NCBI RefSeq assembly: GCF_002224125.1 | Contig: NZ_NCSM01000004.1 | Span: 124,001-188,000 of the forward strand | Source: Streptomyces sp. NBS 14/10 | Lineage (GTDB): Bacteria > Actinomycetota > Actinomycetes > Streptomycetales > Streptomycetaceae | Direction of reading: 5' to 3' | DNA length: 64,000 bases | Shown: one piece after another, positions 1 to 8,794 of the stretch | How the letters are laid out: every line of letters starts with the position of its first letter | Numbering within the stretch: the first letter of the stretch is position 1 | Notes under the pieces: model-generated | Databases searched by the model: none | Seen by the model: only the letters and a program-made list of their open reading frames with translations | What the model was told of the DNA's origin: nothing | Made by a program: the position numbers and the translations under genes

Positions 1-4
1 TCAG

Positions 5-1462
5 GTGCTGGTCCGCCGTGTGTTCCTTCGCCGTGTCGCCCATGACGCCCTTGTCGTCCATCCGCACCAGTGCGTGCTGCTCGGGCTCGCGGGCTCGTTG
101 GCGCTGGCGGCGGGAGGAAGGACCGCCGGTGCGCTGCCCGTGGCGGACGTCCTGGTCCCCGATTCCGGGGGCGCCGCGCTCGGCCTGGTCAGTACGTACT
201 TCGGCCTCGTACTGCTGGTCGGAGCCTGGCTGTTGCTGGGCCGCGCGGTACGCGGCCCCCGGCCGCCGGGCCCGCGCGGCCTGCTGGTGACCCTCGCCGT
301 CTGGGCCGCCCCGCTGCTGGCCGCGCCCCCGCTGTTCAGCCGGGACGTCTACAGCTATCTCGCCCAGGGCGCGATGGTCGACGCGCGCATCGACGTCTAC
401 GTACACGGCCCCGCCCGGCTCGGCGGGCCGCTGGCCGCCGAGGTGGCGCCCCTGTGGCAGCACACCCCCGCCCCCTACGGCCCGGTGTCCCTGGCCTTCG
501 AGACGGCGGTCGTGGGCGCATCCCGTACCGAGGTGTCCGCGGGGGTGTTCGGTATGCGGCTGGTCGCGCTGGTCGGCGTCGCGCTGATGATCCTCGCCCT
601 CCTCGCGCTCGCACGCCGCTGCGGCACCGATCCGGCCGCCGCCCTGTGGCTGGGGGCGCTCAATCCGCTGCTGCTGATCCACCTGGTGGGCGGGGCGCAC
701 AACGACGCCGTGATGATCGGGCTGCTCGGCGCCGGTCTTGTGGCCGCGACCGGCCGGTGGCCCGCGTGCGGCGCCGTGCTGGTCACCCTGGCCGCCCTGG
801 TCAAGGCGCCCGCCGCGCTGGGGCTGCTGGCCGTCGCCGCGCTCTGGGCGGGCCTGCTGAGGGGGAGATGGCGGCGCACCCGGGCCGTGCTGGCCACCGG
901 CGCCCTGGCGCTGGGCACCACGGGCGCGGCGACGGCCGTCGCCGGCACCGGCTATGGCTGGATCGCCGCCCTGACCACCCCGGTCTCCCCGGACAACTGG
1001 GCGCTGACCAGCGCCCTCGGCCGCGCCACCGGCGCCGCCCTGGACGCCCTCGGCAGCGGTCTGGCGCCGCTGGCCACCCCGGCCTGGCATGCGCTCGGCC
1101 TGCTGGCGACTGCCGTCACCGTCGCGGTCGTCTGGCTGCGCGCCTCCCGCTCCCGCCCCGTCTACGCGCTGGGGCTGAGCCTGACGGCGGTAGCGGTGTT
1201 CGGCCCCGCGATCCGCCCCTGGTATCTGCTGTGGGGGCTGTTCCTCATCGCCGCGGCAGCGCCGAGCGGACCGGTGCGCCGGGCGGTCGCCGCCGCGAGC
1301 GGGGTGCTGGCCCTGGCCGTACTGCCCAGCGGATTCGCGCCGGACCGACAGCAACTGACCCTCGCCATATGCGGCGGGGCGCTGGCCCTGCTCACGCTGT
1401 GGTGCGTCAAATCGGCCCCGAGACTCGCCGCAGGCGACCACTGGACGGAGCACCCGGCATGA
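5..1462 (+). CDS. MptB-like polyprenol-phosphomannose-dependent alpha-1,6-mannosyltransferase (GT-C)
   Basis: A polytopic membrane glycosyltransferase of about 485 residues with roughly 12 hydrophobic segments. The segment FSRDVYSYLAQG, followed some 40 residues later by TPAPYGPVSL, is the loop signature of the actinobacterial MptB group of GT-C enzymes, which move mannose from polyprenyl-phosphomannose onto glycan or glycolipid acceptors on the outer face of the membrane; GGAHNDAVMIGL and IRPWYLLWG are further family landmarks. The start is uncertain: GTG at 5 is the first in-frame start inside the window, but the frame is open to the window edge, so the real start may lie upstream. The stop overlaps the next start (ATGA), so the two mannosyltransferases are probably co-translated. 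Family call is good; the acceptor is unknown. Confidence 0.8.
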   Translation: MLVRRVFLRRVAHDALVVHPHQCVLLGLAGSLALAAGGRTAGALPVADVLVPDSGGAALGLVSTYFGLVLLVGAWLLLGRAVRGPRPPGPRGLLVTLAVWAAPLLAAPPLFSRDVYSYLAQGAMVDARIDVYVHGPARLGGPLAAEVAPLWQHTPAPYGPVSLAFETAVVGASRTEVSAGVFGMRLVALVGVALMILALLALARRCGTDPAAALWLGALNPLLLIHLVGGAHNDAVMIGLLGAGLVAATGRWPACGAVLVTLAALVKAPAALGLLAVAALWAGLLRGRWRRTRAVLATGALALGTTGAATAVAGTGYGWIAALTTPVSPDNWALTSALGRATGAALDALGSGLAPLATPAWHALGLLATAVTVAVVWLRASRSRPVYALGLSLTAVAVFGPAIRPWYLLWGLFLIAAAAPSGPVRRAVAAASGVLALAVLPSGFAPDRQQLTLAICGGALALLTLWCVKSAPRLAAGDHWTEHPA

Positions 1463-2709
1463 CGGGCCCCACCACCACACGCGGCCGACTGCTGCTGACG
1501 CTCGGGCTGACCGGGGCCGTGGCGCTCTTCCTGGCCACCGTGCCGCTCCACCGCGACTGGTTCGACCTGAGCGTCTACTACGGCACCGTCGACCACTGGC
1601 TGCACGACGGGGGCCGCATGTACGACTACACGGTGCCCGGCGCGGACGGCACCGCCTACGGCTTCACCTACCCGCCGTTCGCGGCCCTGTGCATGCTGCC
1701 GATGGCCCTGGTGAGCTGGTCGGGCGCGATCACCATCTGCATGCTGCTCAACCTGGCCGCCTCGGCGGTCGTACTGTACTGGCTGACCGGTCCCCTCGTA
1801 CGCCGCCACGCCCGGCACCGGTGGTTTGCCTTCGCCGTGGCGGCCTGCCTGTTCGCCGTGCTGGAGCCGGTCCGGGACACCTTCAGCTTCGGCCAGGTCA
1901 ACCTGGTCCTGCTGGCGCTCGTGCTCTTCGACGCCTGGCTGCTGTCCACCGGCCGCGGCAAGTACGCGGGGTTCGCCATCGGCATCGCCGCCGCGATCAA
2001 GCTCACCCCGGCGATCTTCATCTGCTATCTGGCCGTCACCGGGCGCCGGCGCGCCGCCGGAACGGCCGCGGGCACCGCGGCGGCCGCGACCCTGCTGGCC
2101 GCCTGGGTGGCGCCGACCGCCTCACGGGACTACTGGACCGAGGACCTGTGGGACACCGACCGCATCGGGGTCGCCGCGTATGTCTCCAACCAGTCGTGGC
2201 GCGGAGTGCTGGCCCGGCTCACCGACCCCGTTCCGCCGAGCGGCGCCATCTGGGCGCTGGGGGCGCTCGCCGTCATGGCCCTGTGGGCCCATCGCGTACG
2301 GCGCGCGGCCGCCGCGGGGGACGAGGCGGCGGGGTTCGCGCTGACCGGCGTCGCCGCCTGCCTGGTCAGCCCGGTCACCTGGGTGCACCATCTGGTGTGG
2401 CTGATCCCGGCCCTGACCGTGCTGGTCGACACCGGGCTGCGGTCCGGCACGCCGCCCGCGCGCCGCCGCCGGCTGCTGTCCACCGCGGCCGCGGTGTATG
2501 TGATCCTGTGCAGCAGCGTGGTGTGGCTGTGGCGCTTCCACCCCACCGGCGTGGACGGCTTCCTGGGGAGCAACGCCTACGTATGGATCTGCCTCGGCCT
2601 GCTGCTCGCCCTCCCGGTGCGCGAGCCGGATGTCGCCTTTTCGCCACCGCCGCGCCGACCGGACGTCGCTCCGAGTACGCCTCAACGTCTTCCACGGTGG
2701 ACACGCTGA
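1459..2709 (+). CDS. GT87-family (DUF2029) mannosyltransferase
   Basis: A 416-residue membrane protein with about 9-10 hydrophobic helices. The first external loop has HRDWFDLSVYYGTVDHW and then YGFTYPPFAAL, the Asp-containing loop and YPP motif of GT87 enzymes (PimE-like alpha-1,2-mannosyltransferases using polyprenyl-phosphomannose). FGQVNLVLLALVLFDAWL and IKLTPAIF are also typical, as is SPVTWVHHLVW near the C-terminus. I chose the ATG at 1459 because it overlaps the previous stop by 4 nt and gives the expected family length; the frame is open much further upstream, but that part is antisense-like filler. With the MptB-like neighbour it forms a pair of mannosyl-extension enzymes, possibly for lipomannan-like glycans or glycosylated lipids. 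Confidence 0.83.
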   Translation: MTGPTTTRGRLLLTLGLTGAVALFLATVPLHRDWFDLSVYYGTVDHWLHDGGRMYDYTVPGADGTAYGFTYPPFAALCMLPMALVSWSGAITICMLLNLAASAVVLYWLTGPLVRRHARHRWFAFAVAACLFAVLEPVRDTFSFGQVNLVLLALVLFDAWLLSTGRGKYAGFAIGIAAAIKLTPAIFICYLAVTGRRRAAGTAAGTAAAATLLAAWVAPTASRDYWTEDLWDTDRIGVAAYVSNQSWRGVLARLTDPVPPSGAIWALGALAVMALWAHRVRRAAAAGDEAAGFALTGVAACLVSPVTWVHHLVWLIPALTVLVDTGLRSGTPPARRRRLLSTAAAVYVILCSSVVWLWRFHPTGVDGFLGSNAYVWICLGLLLALPVREPDVAFSPPPRRPDVAPSTPQRLPRWTR

Positions 2710-2754
2710 CCACACCGCCCCGGTCTCTCCGCCCCCGAGCACCTGTGAGCGCAC

Positions 2755-3729
2755 ATGCCCGCGACGATGATGCCCGAGCGGCAGAGCCTCCCCGCCCGCC
2801 GGCGGCTTCCGCTGCGCCAGATCCTGTGCCTGCTGCCGATCGCCGTCGTCGCCGTATGGGTGATCGGGCACTGGTCGCTCATCGGCTCCGGCGCCCGTCA
2901 GCTCCTTGACGCCAACCCCTACTGGCTGCTCGCCGCGGTCGCCACGACCGGTCTGGGCTGGGTCGCCGTGTCGTTCGCCCGGCAGGGCACCGTCCTGGAA
3001 CGGCTGCCTCCGGGGCGGCTGTTCGCCACCCAGTTCGCCGCGGGGGCGGCCAACCACCTTCTGCCGTCGGGGATCGGCGCGAGCGCGGTCAACATCCGCT
3101 TCATGACCGGCTGCGGCCTCCCCGCCGCCCGCTCCTCGGCCGCGCTCGCCCTGTACTTCCTCGCGGAGGCCACCGCCCGCATCGGGCTGCTGCTGGTCCT
3201 CCTGCTCGCCTTCCCCGAAGCGCTCAGGATCGGGCCGCTGCTCCCGGACCGGATCGGGGCGGCGCTGCCGTTGACGGCCGGGGCGGTGGTCTGCGCGCTG
3301 GTGGCCGCGGTTCTGGCGATCCGTCCGGTGCGCCGGATCGTCCGCGCCTTCCTGGTCACCGCGCTCACCGACGCCCGCTCGCTGCACGCCAGGCCGTCCA
3401 GGGCGCTTGCCCTGTGGGGCGGTTCGGTGGCCTTTCCCGTGCTGCAGGCGGCCGGGCTCGCGGCGGTCGCCGTCGCGGTGGAGCTGGACGTGCCGCCCGG
3501 GCATGTCGTACTGGCCTATCTGGCAGCGACGTGTCTGGCCGCGGTCATCCCCTCGCCCGGGGGCATCGGCTCCGTGGACGCCGCGCTGGTCATCGCGCTC
3601 GTCGCGACCGGGGCCCCGGCGGACGCCGCCACCTCCGCGGTGCTCGCCTACCGCTTCATCACGGTGTGGCTCCCGTTGATCCCCGGAGCGCTGGTGCTGG
3701 GAACCCTGGTGCGCTGGAAGATCGTCTAA
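2755..3729 (+). CDS. Flippase-like / lysylphosphatidylglycerol synthase TM-domain protein (UPF0104)
   Basis: A 324-residue integral membrane protein with about 8 predicted helices, matching the size of the stand-alone LPG_synthase_TM (YbhN-like) family. Recognisable parts are FATQFAAGAANHLLPSGIGASAVNIRF (shown here only as landmarks: AANHLLPSGIG, then NIRFM) and IPSPGGIGSVDAALVIAL near the C-terminus, the conserved PSPGGIG turn. No MprF-type soluble aminoacyltransferase domain is attached, so lipid lysinylation is not supported. Members next to glycosyltransferases are thought to move lipid-linked intermediates across the membrane, which fits this neighbourhood, but substrate is inference. 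It begins 45 nt after the GT87 gene and is likely in the same transcript. Confidence 0.72.
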   Translation: MPATMMPERQSLPARRRLPLRQILCLLPIAVVAVWVIGHWSLIGSGARQLLDANPYWLLAAVATTGLGWVAVSFARQGTVLERLPPGRLFATQFAAGAANHLLPSGIGASAVNIRFMTGCGLPAARSSAALALYFLAEATARIGLLLVLLLAFPEALRIGPLLPDRIGAALPLTAGAVVCALVAAVLAIRPVRRIVRAFLVTALTDARSLHARPSRALALWGGSVAFPVLQAAGLAAVAVAVELDVPPGHVVLAYLAATCLAAVIPSPGGIGSVDAALVIALVATGAPADAATSAVLAYRFITVWLPLIPGALVLGTLVRWKIV

Positions 3730-4101
3730 GCGACCGCGGCAACCGCGGCCGGGCCGCCGCTGTGCCGCCCAACTGCCGTCCCCTGATGCTTCGTACATTG
3801 CCTCTCGCCGCCCAAAAGGTGAACACGGCAAATACGAAGGATTAATTCCGGAAGTCGCCCCATCGTTTTGTAAATTCCGCGGACAACGGGGCAACCAATC
3901 AAGGATTCGCGGGGTCAAACAGGCCGAGTGAGCGCGCCGCGCATTCCACTGGGGGGAGTCGTGCGACGTCCATTCGAGCTGCCCGCGTACGCGGCCGTGA
4001 AGTGTGACCCACGCCATGGGAACTCGTCCGCGTCGCCGGACAAGTAATCGGCGTGAAGTCAAAATTCACGCCGCCTATCGGAATTGGATCCTGAAGAATT
4101 C
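3730..4101. other. Intergenic region before yfhO: promoter-rich, hairpin and possible small ORF
   Basis: About 370 bp that are clearly more AT-rich than the neighbouring genes, especially 3810-3900. This composition is what Streptomyces promoter regions look like, so transcription of the YfhO-GT2-GtrA unit probably starts here; I could not fix a single -35/-10 pair. A 7-bp perfect hairpin (GCGTGAA at 4051-4057, TTCACGC at 4065-4071) lies just before the YfhO start. A 28-codon ORF with a purine-rich leader sits at 3961-4047 and is listed separately. Confidence 0.5.
3961..4047 (+). CDS. Possible 28-residue small ORF upstream of yfhO
   Basis: GTG start directly preceded by a run of six G and AG (GGGGGGAGTC), 28 codons, TAA stop. 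The peptide is basic at the N-terminus (MRRPFELPAYAAVKC) with no recognisable domain. It could be a translated leader of the downstream YfhO operon or chance. The G-rich element is the only positive evidence, and its distance to GTG (3 nt) is short for a ribosome-binding site. Confidence 0.2.
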   Translation: MRRPFELPAYAAVKCDPRHGNSSASPDK

Positions 4102-6813
4102 ATGCGATCGCTCATGACCGGCCAACCGGCCCGCACCCGGCCGGACGGCCAGCCGCGCGAAGCCGCCGCGCCGCCCGCGTCCGACGCACCGCCGGTCGCG
4201 CTGCCGGACGCGCTTCCGGACGTCCCGCGCGGCGTCCGCGCCCGGGCCGCCGCGCTCGCCGCCCTGGTCACGGTGGCCGCCTTGTGCCTCGGCGACGCCG
4301 TGGCCCGCAGCTACCCCTTCGGGTTCAGAACCCGCAGCGTGAACGACTTGGGCAATCAGTTCGTGCCCTTCCACGCCCATCTGTGGGACCTGCTGCACGG
4401 CCGCGGGGACGGCGGCCTGTTCCTCAACTGGCAGTCCGGCTACGGCGCCAGCTTCCTGCCCGACCTGGGCACCTACCTCGGCAGCCCGTTCGCGCTGCTC
4501 GTCGCCCTCTTCCCGCGTGACCAGATCGACCTCGCGGTGTACGTGATCACGCTGCTGAAGATGGCCACGGCCGGCGCGGTGATGGCCCAGCTGCTGCTGA
4601 CCTGCCGCCCCGGCCGGTGGTGGGCGGCCGGGGCGCTCGGCGCCTCGTACGCGCTGTGCGGCTGGTCCGTGGCCGAGGCCTCGTACAACCCCATGTGGCT
4701 GGACGGGCTGATCGCGCTGCCGCTGCTCTGCCTGGTCGGCCTCTGGGTGCTGGCGGGGCGGCGGTTCGTCGTGGGCGCGCTGCTGGTCGCGCTCATGTGG
4801 ATCGCCAACTTCTACACCGCGTACATGGCCACCCTCGGCGCCGTACTGCTGCTGCTCACCCGGCTGCTGGTGGCCGCCCCCACCGGCGTCCCCCTGCGGC
4901 AGCGGCTCGGTCCGCTGTGGCGGCCCGTGGCGCGGCTGGCGGGCGTCCTGGCGGTCGGCGTGGGGCTCGCGGCACCCATGGTCTCGGTCATCTACTTCGG
5001 CACCAAACACGCCTACCCGGGCCGGGTCATGGAGTTCACCCCCAAGCCCTGGACGGACGTGCTGGCCCGGCTGCTGCCGGGCACGTACAACTTCAGCAGC
5101 CCCGCCGTCTACGTCGACACGGTGGCGCTGCTGCTCGCCCTGACGCTGCCGTTCAACCCGGCGGTCCCCAAGCGGCTGCGAAGCGGCTGGACGCTGCTGG
5201 TCGCGGCGGTGGCGCTGTCCTTCCAGTGGGGGCCGACCCAGCTGGCCTGGCACGCCTTCAGCGTCCCCAACGGCAGCCAGTACCGGGAGACCTTCGTGCT
5301 GTGCGGGCTGCTGGTGACCGCCGCTTGGCTCTCCTTCGCGCACGGCACACCGGGCCGCCGCCCGCTGCTGGCCGCGGGCGCGCTGCTGGCGGTGATCGCG
5401 GCGGGCGCGTCCCGCGCCACCGAGCTGATGCGCCCCTGGACCTATCCGCTCCTGCTGGCCGGGCTCGCCGCCGTCGCGGTCGCCCTCCTGCTCGCCCGGT
5501 ACGCCCAGCGGCGCCACCGTCCGCTGCTCGCCGCCCTCGCCGTCGTCCTGCTGATCGGCGCCCAGGTGGGCCAGTCCGCGGCCACCATGGCCGTCGCCGA
5601 CCGGCTGCGGCTGGGGCATCTGGACGACTACGCGCCCTGGGGCGAGCGCCAGCAGAAGCAGCAGGAGTTGATCGCGGGCGCGAACGGCTGGCCCCGGTAC
5701 CGTACGGATCCGGGCCGCGAACAGACCGTCGGCAATGACCCGCTGCTGGTCGGCGGGCAGGGCGCGCAGTACTACAGCAGCCTCACCGCCGATGTGTTCA
5801 GCCGCACCCTCACCGCCCTCGGCGGCGGCTGGTACTCGCGCGGCCGGTCCCTGCAGAGCCTGGACAACCCGGTCACCGACGCGATCTTCTCGGTCGGCGC
5901 CCGCGTCCACTCCCCGCCCGATCCGCACCGGGACCCGAACGCGACGATCGACGTCGAGCCGTATGTCACCCGCGCGTCCGTACCGCCCCTGGTCACCGTC
6001 CGGCCCGCCGCCAAGAAGGCGCCCGCGTTCGGCTCCTCGCCGTTCCGCAACCAGGAACTGCTGCTCGGGGCCCGGGTGTACACCATGGCCGACAAGATCG
6101 CGATACGCGGCGCGGACGGCAGCCCGGCCGCCCGCACCCCCGAGCACGGCTACCGACTGCCCCCTGGCCCCACCAAGCACTCCCGCCCGAAGGCGCAGCT
6201 CACCGCCACCTGCCCGGGCGGCTCCCAGGTGTTCCTGTGGGCGCCGCACTACTGGGGGGTCGCCGCGCTGCGCGGCGCCGACCGGCCCCCGGTCGGGTTC
6301 CGGGGCGACAACCCGGTCACCAAGATCGCCCCCATGCAGCCGCTGGGGAAGGCCCCGGCCTCCGGGCGCGTCGAGGTGGAGCTGACCATCCAGAAGGGCG
6401 GCACCGTCCCCGCCGATTCCATCGGCTGCCTGGACACCGGACGGCTGCGCACGGCTGTCGACCGGCTCCGGTCCCACGGCGCCACCTCCGTCCGTGTCTC
6501 CAACAGCGTTACCGACACCGGCATCCGGGCCGAACTGCCCGCCGGCTCCCGCGGCCTCGCCGTGGTCGCCGTCCCGCGGATCGCGGGCTGGCAGTGCGCC
6601 GCGGGCGACGGCGAGCACCGCCCGGCCGACAGCTACCTCGGCCTGATCGCCGTGGAGCTCGACGGCTCCGCCACCTCCATCGACTGCACCTTCCGCCCTC
6701 CCGGCCTGCGCCTCGGCTCCGCCGTGGGAGCCGCCGCACTGCTGGCCCTGACCCTCCCGGCCGCCTTCCGGTTGCTGCGCAACCGACGGGAGAGCCGCCA
6801 TGTCCATCACTGA
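4102..6813 (+). CDS. YfhO-family membrane glycosyltransferase-like protein
   Basis: A protein of about 903 residues with some 12-13 membrane helices in its first 520 residues, an extracytoplasmic domain of roughly 300 residues and one last helix near the C-terminus. The family's early external loop is clear: SVNDLGNQFVPFHAHLWDLL, then LFLNWQSGYGASFLPDLGTY and LGSPFALLVALFP, as in Bacillus YfhO and other GT-C proteins involved in modifying lipoteichoic acid or other envelope polymers. The start is ambiguous among TTG 4084, ATG 4102 and ATG 4114; I used ATG 4102. The stop lies 11 nt inside the next gene, a polyprenyl-phosphate sugar synthase. YfhO with GT2 and GtrA is a recurrent three-component system: the GT2 loads a sugar on polyprenyl phosphate, GtrA flips it, and YfhO transfers it outside. 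Confidence 0.8.
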   Translation: MRSLMTGQPARTRPDGQPREAAAPPASDAPPVALPDALPDVPRGVRARAAALAALVTVAALCLGDAVARSYPFGFRTRSVNDLGNQFVPFHAHLWDLLHGRGDGGLFLNWQSGYGASFLPDLGTYLGSPFALLVALFPRDQIDLAVYVITLLKMATAGAVMAQLLLTCRPGRWWAAGALGASYALCGWSVAEASYNPMWLDGLIALPLLCLVGLWVLAGRRFVVGALLVALMWIANFYTAYMATLGAVLLLLTRLLVAAPTGVPLRQRLGPLWRPVARLAGVLAVGVGLAAPMVSVIYFGTKHAYPGRVMEFTPKPWTDVLARLLPGTYNFSSPAVYVDTVALLLALTLPFNPAVPKRLRSGWTLLVAAVALSFQWGPTQLAWHAFSVPNGSQYRETFVLCGLLVTAAWLSFAHGTPGRRPLLAAGALLAVIAAGASRATELMRPWTYPLLLAGLAAVAVALLLARYAQRRHRPLLAALAVVLLIGAQVGQSAATMAVADRLRLGHLDDYAPWGERQQKQQELIAGANGWPRYRTDPGREQTVGNDPLLVGGQGAQYYSSLTADVFSRTLTALGGGWYSRGRSLQSLDNPVTDAIFSVGARVHSPPDPHRDPNATIDVEPYVTRASVPPLVTVRPAAKKAPAFGSSPFRNQELLLGARVYTMADKIAIRGADGSPAARTPEHGYRLPPGPTKHSRPKAQLTATCPGGSQVFLWAPHYWGVAALRGADRPPVGFRGDNPVTKIAPMQPLGKAPASGRVEVELTIQKGGTVPADSIGCLDTGRLRTAVDRLRSHGATSVRVSNSVTDTGIRAELPAGSRGLAVVAVPRIAGWQCAAGDGEHRPADSYLGLIAVELDGSATSIDCTFRPPGLRLGSAVGAAALLALTLPAAFRLLRNRRESRHVHH

Positions 6814-7831
6814 CGCCCGCGAATTCAGCACGGGGGAGACCATGCTCATTTCCATCGTCGTACCCTGCTACAACGAAGAAGCCGTGATCGATCGCTTTCA
6901 TGAACACCTCACACGAGAACTCAGGGCGATCGATCACGACTGTGAATTCGTTTATGTGGATGATGGCAGCAAGGACCGTACGCTTTCGCTGCTGAAAAAA
7001 CTGGCCGAAACCGATCCCCGGGTCCGCTACGTTTCCTTCAGCCGTAATTTCGGCAAGGAAGCCGCGATGCTGGCCGGGATGCGTTATGCCTCCGGCGACG
7101 CCGTCGTCATCATGGACGCCGATCTCCAGCACCCCCCGGAGCTGGTCAAGCGCATGGTGGAGCTGCATGCCCAGGGCCATGACCAGGTCATCGCCAAGCG
7201 CACCCGCGACGGCGACCGGGTCACCCGGGTCCTCACCGCCCGCGCCTACTACCGGCTCATCAACCGCTTCGTCGATGTGGAGCTGGTCGACGGCGTCGGC
7301 GACTTCCGGCTGCTGTCCCGGCGCGCGGTGGACGCCGTGCTGGAGCTGACCGAGTACAACCGCTTCTCCAAGGGGCTGTTCGCCTGGGTGGGCTTCCCGA
7401 GCGTGACCTTCGAGTACGAGAACGCCGTACGCGAGGAGGGCCGCAGCAAGTGGACCTTCGGCCAGCTGCTCAACTACGGGGCCGACGGGCTGATCTCCTT
7501 CAACAACAAGCCACTGCGTGCCGCGGTCTACCTCGGTCTGCTGCTGGTGTCGGTGGCCGCGCTGTACGCGGCGTGGATCGTGGGCAGCGCGGCGGTCAAC
7601 GGGGTCGACACCCCCGGCTATGTCACCCTGCTCGTCGTCATCACCGCGCTGGCCGGCGTCCAGATGGTCATGGTCGGCGTGATCGGTGAGTACATCGGCC
7701 GTATCTACTATGAGGTCAAGCGGCGCCCACACTTCCTGGTGCAGTCCACCAACGCCGTCCCCGCCGCCACCCCTGCCGCCGCCCCTGCCACCGCCCCGCT
7801 CAAGGACCAGCTGAAGGATTTCGTCCGGTGA
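6800..7831 (+). CDS. GT2 polyprenyl-phosphate glycosyltransferase (GtrB/DPM1-like)
   Basis: Family 2 glycosyltransferase of 343 residues. The N-terminal GT-A domain begins ISIVVPCYNEE, has FVYVDDGSKD, the metal-binding VIMDADLQHPPEL (DxD-type) and VGDFRLLSRRAVD; residues about 245-305 form two membrane helices. This is the layout of GtrB/ArnC-type enzymes that attach glucose or another hexose to undecaprenyl phosphate on the cytoplasmic face. Two starts are plausible: ATG 6800, overlapping the yfhO stop with GGGAG 9 nt upstream, and ATG 6841 right at the conserved MLISIVVPCYNEE with GGGGGAG 3 nt upstream. The first 70 codons use far more A/T-ending codons than the rest. The stop overlaps the GtrA start (GTGA), so the two are coupled. 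Confidence 0.88.
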   Translation: MSITDAREFSTGETMLISIVVPCYNEEAVIDRFHEHLTRELRAIDHDCEFVYVDDGSKDRTLSLLKKLAETDPRVRYVSFSRNFGKEAAMLAGMRYASGDAVVIMDADLQHPPELVKRMVELHAQGHDQVIAKRTRDGDRVTRVLTARAYYRLINRFVDVELVDGVGDFRLLSRRAVDAVLELTEYNRFSKGLFAWVGFPSVTFEYENAVREEGRSKWTFGQLLNYGADGLISFNNKPLRAAVYLGLLLVSVAALYAAWIVGSAAVNGVDTPGYVTLLVVITALAGVQMVMVGVIGEYIGRIYYEVKRRPHFLVQSTNAVPAATPAAAPATAPLKDQLKDFVR

Positions 7832-8685
7832 CCTCTCGTACCAGGCCCGCGCGCCGGGCGATGCTCGGCCAAGCGGTCAGATTCGGCCTGGTGGGCGTCG
7901 TCAACACCGCCACCTACTACGGCATGTACCTGTTGTTCCTGCGCTGGCTGCCCTATCTCGTGGCCCATGTCGCCGCCTTCGCCCTCAGCACCGTCGGCTC
8001 GTTCCTGCTCAACTGCTGGTTCACCTACCGCACCCGCCCCACCTGGCGGAAGTTCCTGCTCTTCCCTCTGACCACGGCCGCCAACTTCGTCATCACCACC
8101 GGCGGGGTCTACGTCCTCGTCGACCTCCTGCACACCGGGGACCGGGCGGCCCCGCTGATGGCCGCCGCGGCGGCCGTGCCGATCACCTTTGTCCTCTCCC
8201 GGACGATCATGCTCGGGCAGGGAGCCCAGGGCTCCCAGGGGCCCGCCGAAAACCCGGTGCGGCGGCGGACGGTGGCCACTACCGTGCCGGGCAGTCACCT
8301 GGACATCGAGCACGGGAGAGGCATGCCGGTCGGAGAAGAGCCGCGCGTATACGAGATCCGCGTGTACGGCTGCGCGGACAGCGGGGAGGCCATCGCGCTG
8401 CAGGGTCCGATCGCCCGCCTGCTGTGTCCGGAGGAATGGCACGACGGGCCGTGCGACGTCCCCTGGGGCTTCACCCTCGACAGCGACCGGCGGGCCGACG
8501 GCGACGAGGCCACGGTGCTGGTGCTCGGCGTCCACACCTCCGGTGCGCGGGCGGCGGAGGTGGCCGACCAGGTGCGCGCCGCCATCGGCGAGAGGGGCCC
8601 GGTCGAGCTGGGGGAGGGCGACCCCGAGCAGTTCGAGACGCTGGTGGAGCAGTACCGGATCGAGAGCGGGGCCCGCGGGGTCTGA
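7828..8685 (+). CDS. GtrA-family flippase with an extra C-terminal soluble domain
   Basis: Residues about 10-135 are a standard four-helix GtrA/DPMS3 domain (AVRFGLVGVVNTATYYGMYL at the start, then GSFLLNCWFTYR, ending VLSRTIML), predicted to flip the polyprenyl-phosphate sugar made by the preceding GT2. Normal GtrA proteins stop here, but this frame continues for about 150 residues: a Gly/Gln-rich linker, then a soluble region beginning MPVGEEPRVYEIRVYGC with a CADSGEAIALQGPIARLLC stretch that I do not recognise. An ATG at 8323 with GGGAG 6 nt upstream could start this region as a separate protein of about 120 residues, so the fusion may in fact be two overlapping products. The last codons lie inside a tandem repeat array. 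Confidence 0.8.
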   Translation: MTSRTRPARRAMLGQAVRFGLVGVVNTATYYGMYLLFLRWLPYLVAHVAAFALSTVGSFLLNCWFTYRTRPTWRKFLLFPLTTAANFVITTGGVYVLVDLLHTGDRAAPLMAAAAAVPITFVLSRTIMLGQGAQGSQGPAENPVRRRTVATTVPGSHLDIEHGRGMPVGEEPRVYEIRVYGCADSGEAIALQGPIARLLCPEEWHDGPCDVPWGFTLDSDRRADGDEATVLVLGVHTSGARAAEVADQVRAAIGERGPVELGEGDPEQFETLVEQYRIESGARGV

Positions 8686-8770
8686 GCGGGCCTTGCAGGG
8701 TTTGAGCAGGCCTTGCGGGGTTTGAGCGGGGCCCGCCGGGGCTGAGCAGGTCTCGCGGGGTCTGAGCGCC
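8671..8770. repeat. Five-copy imperfect 20-bp tandem repeat at the gtrA 3' end
   Basis: Five consecutive 20-bp units begin at 8671, 8691, 8711, 8731 and 8751. Each ends in a variant of GGGGTCTGAGCGGG and carries a TGA at the same phase. The first unit encodes the last residues and the stop of the GtrA-fusion gene; the remaining four are intergenic, between convergent gtrA and the response regulator. The 20-bp period is not a multiple of three, so the array does not extend a protein repeat. Confidence 0.85.
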
Positions 8771-8794
8771 TCCGGTCCGGGCCAGTCGGCCGGG

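Noticed and set aside
4075..6855. A 926-codon frame antisense to yfhO
   Set aside because: Repetitive G/Q/R-rich translation; yfhO on the plus strand has clear family landmarks.
8671..8770. CRISPR-like array
   Set aside because: Units are contiguous 20-bp tandem repeats without unique spacers and no cas genes are present.
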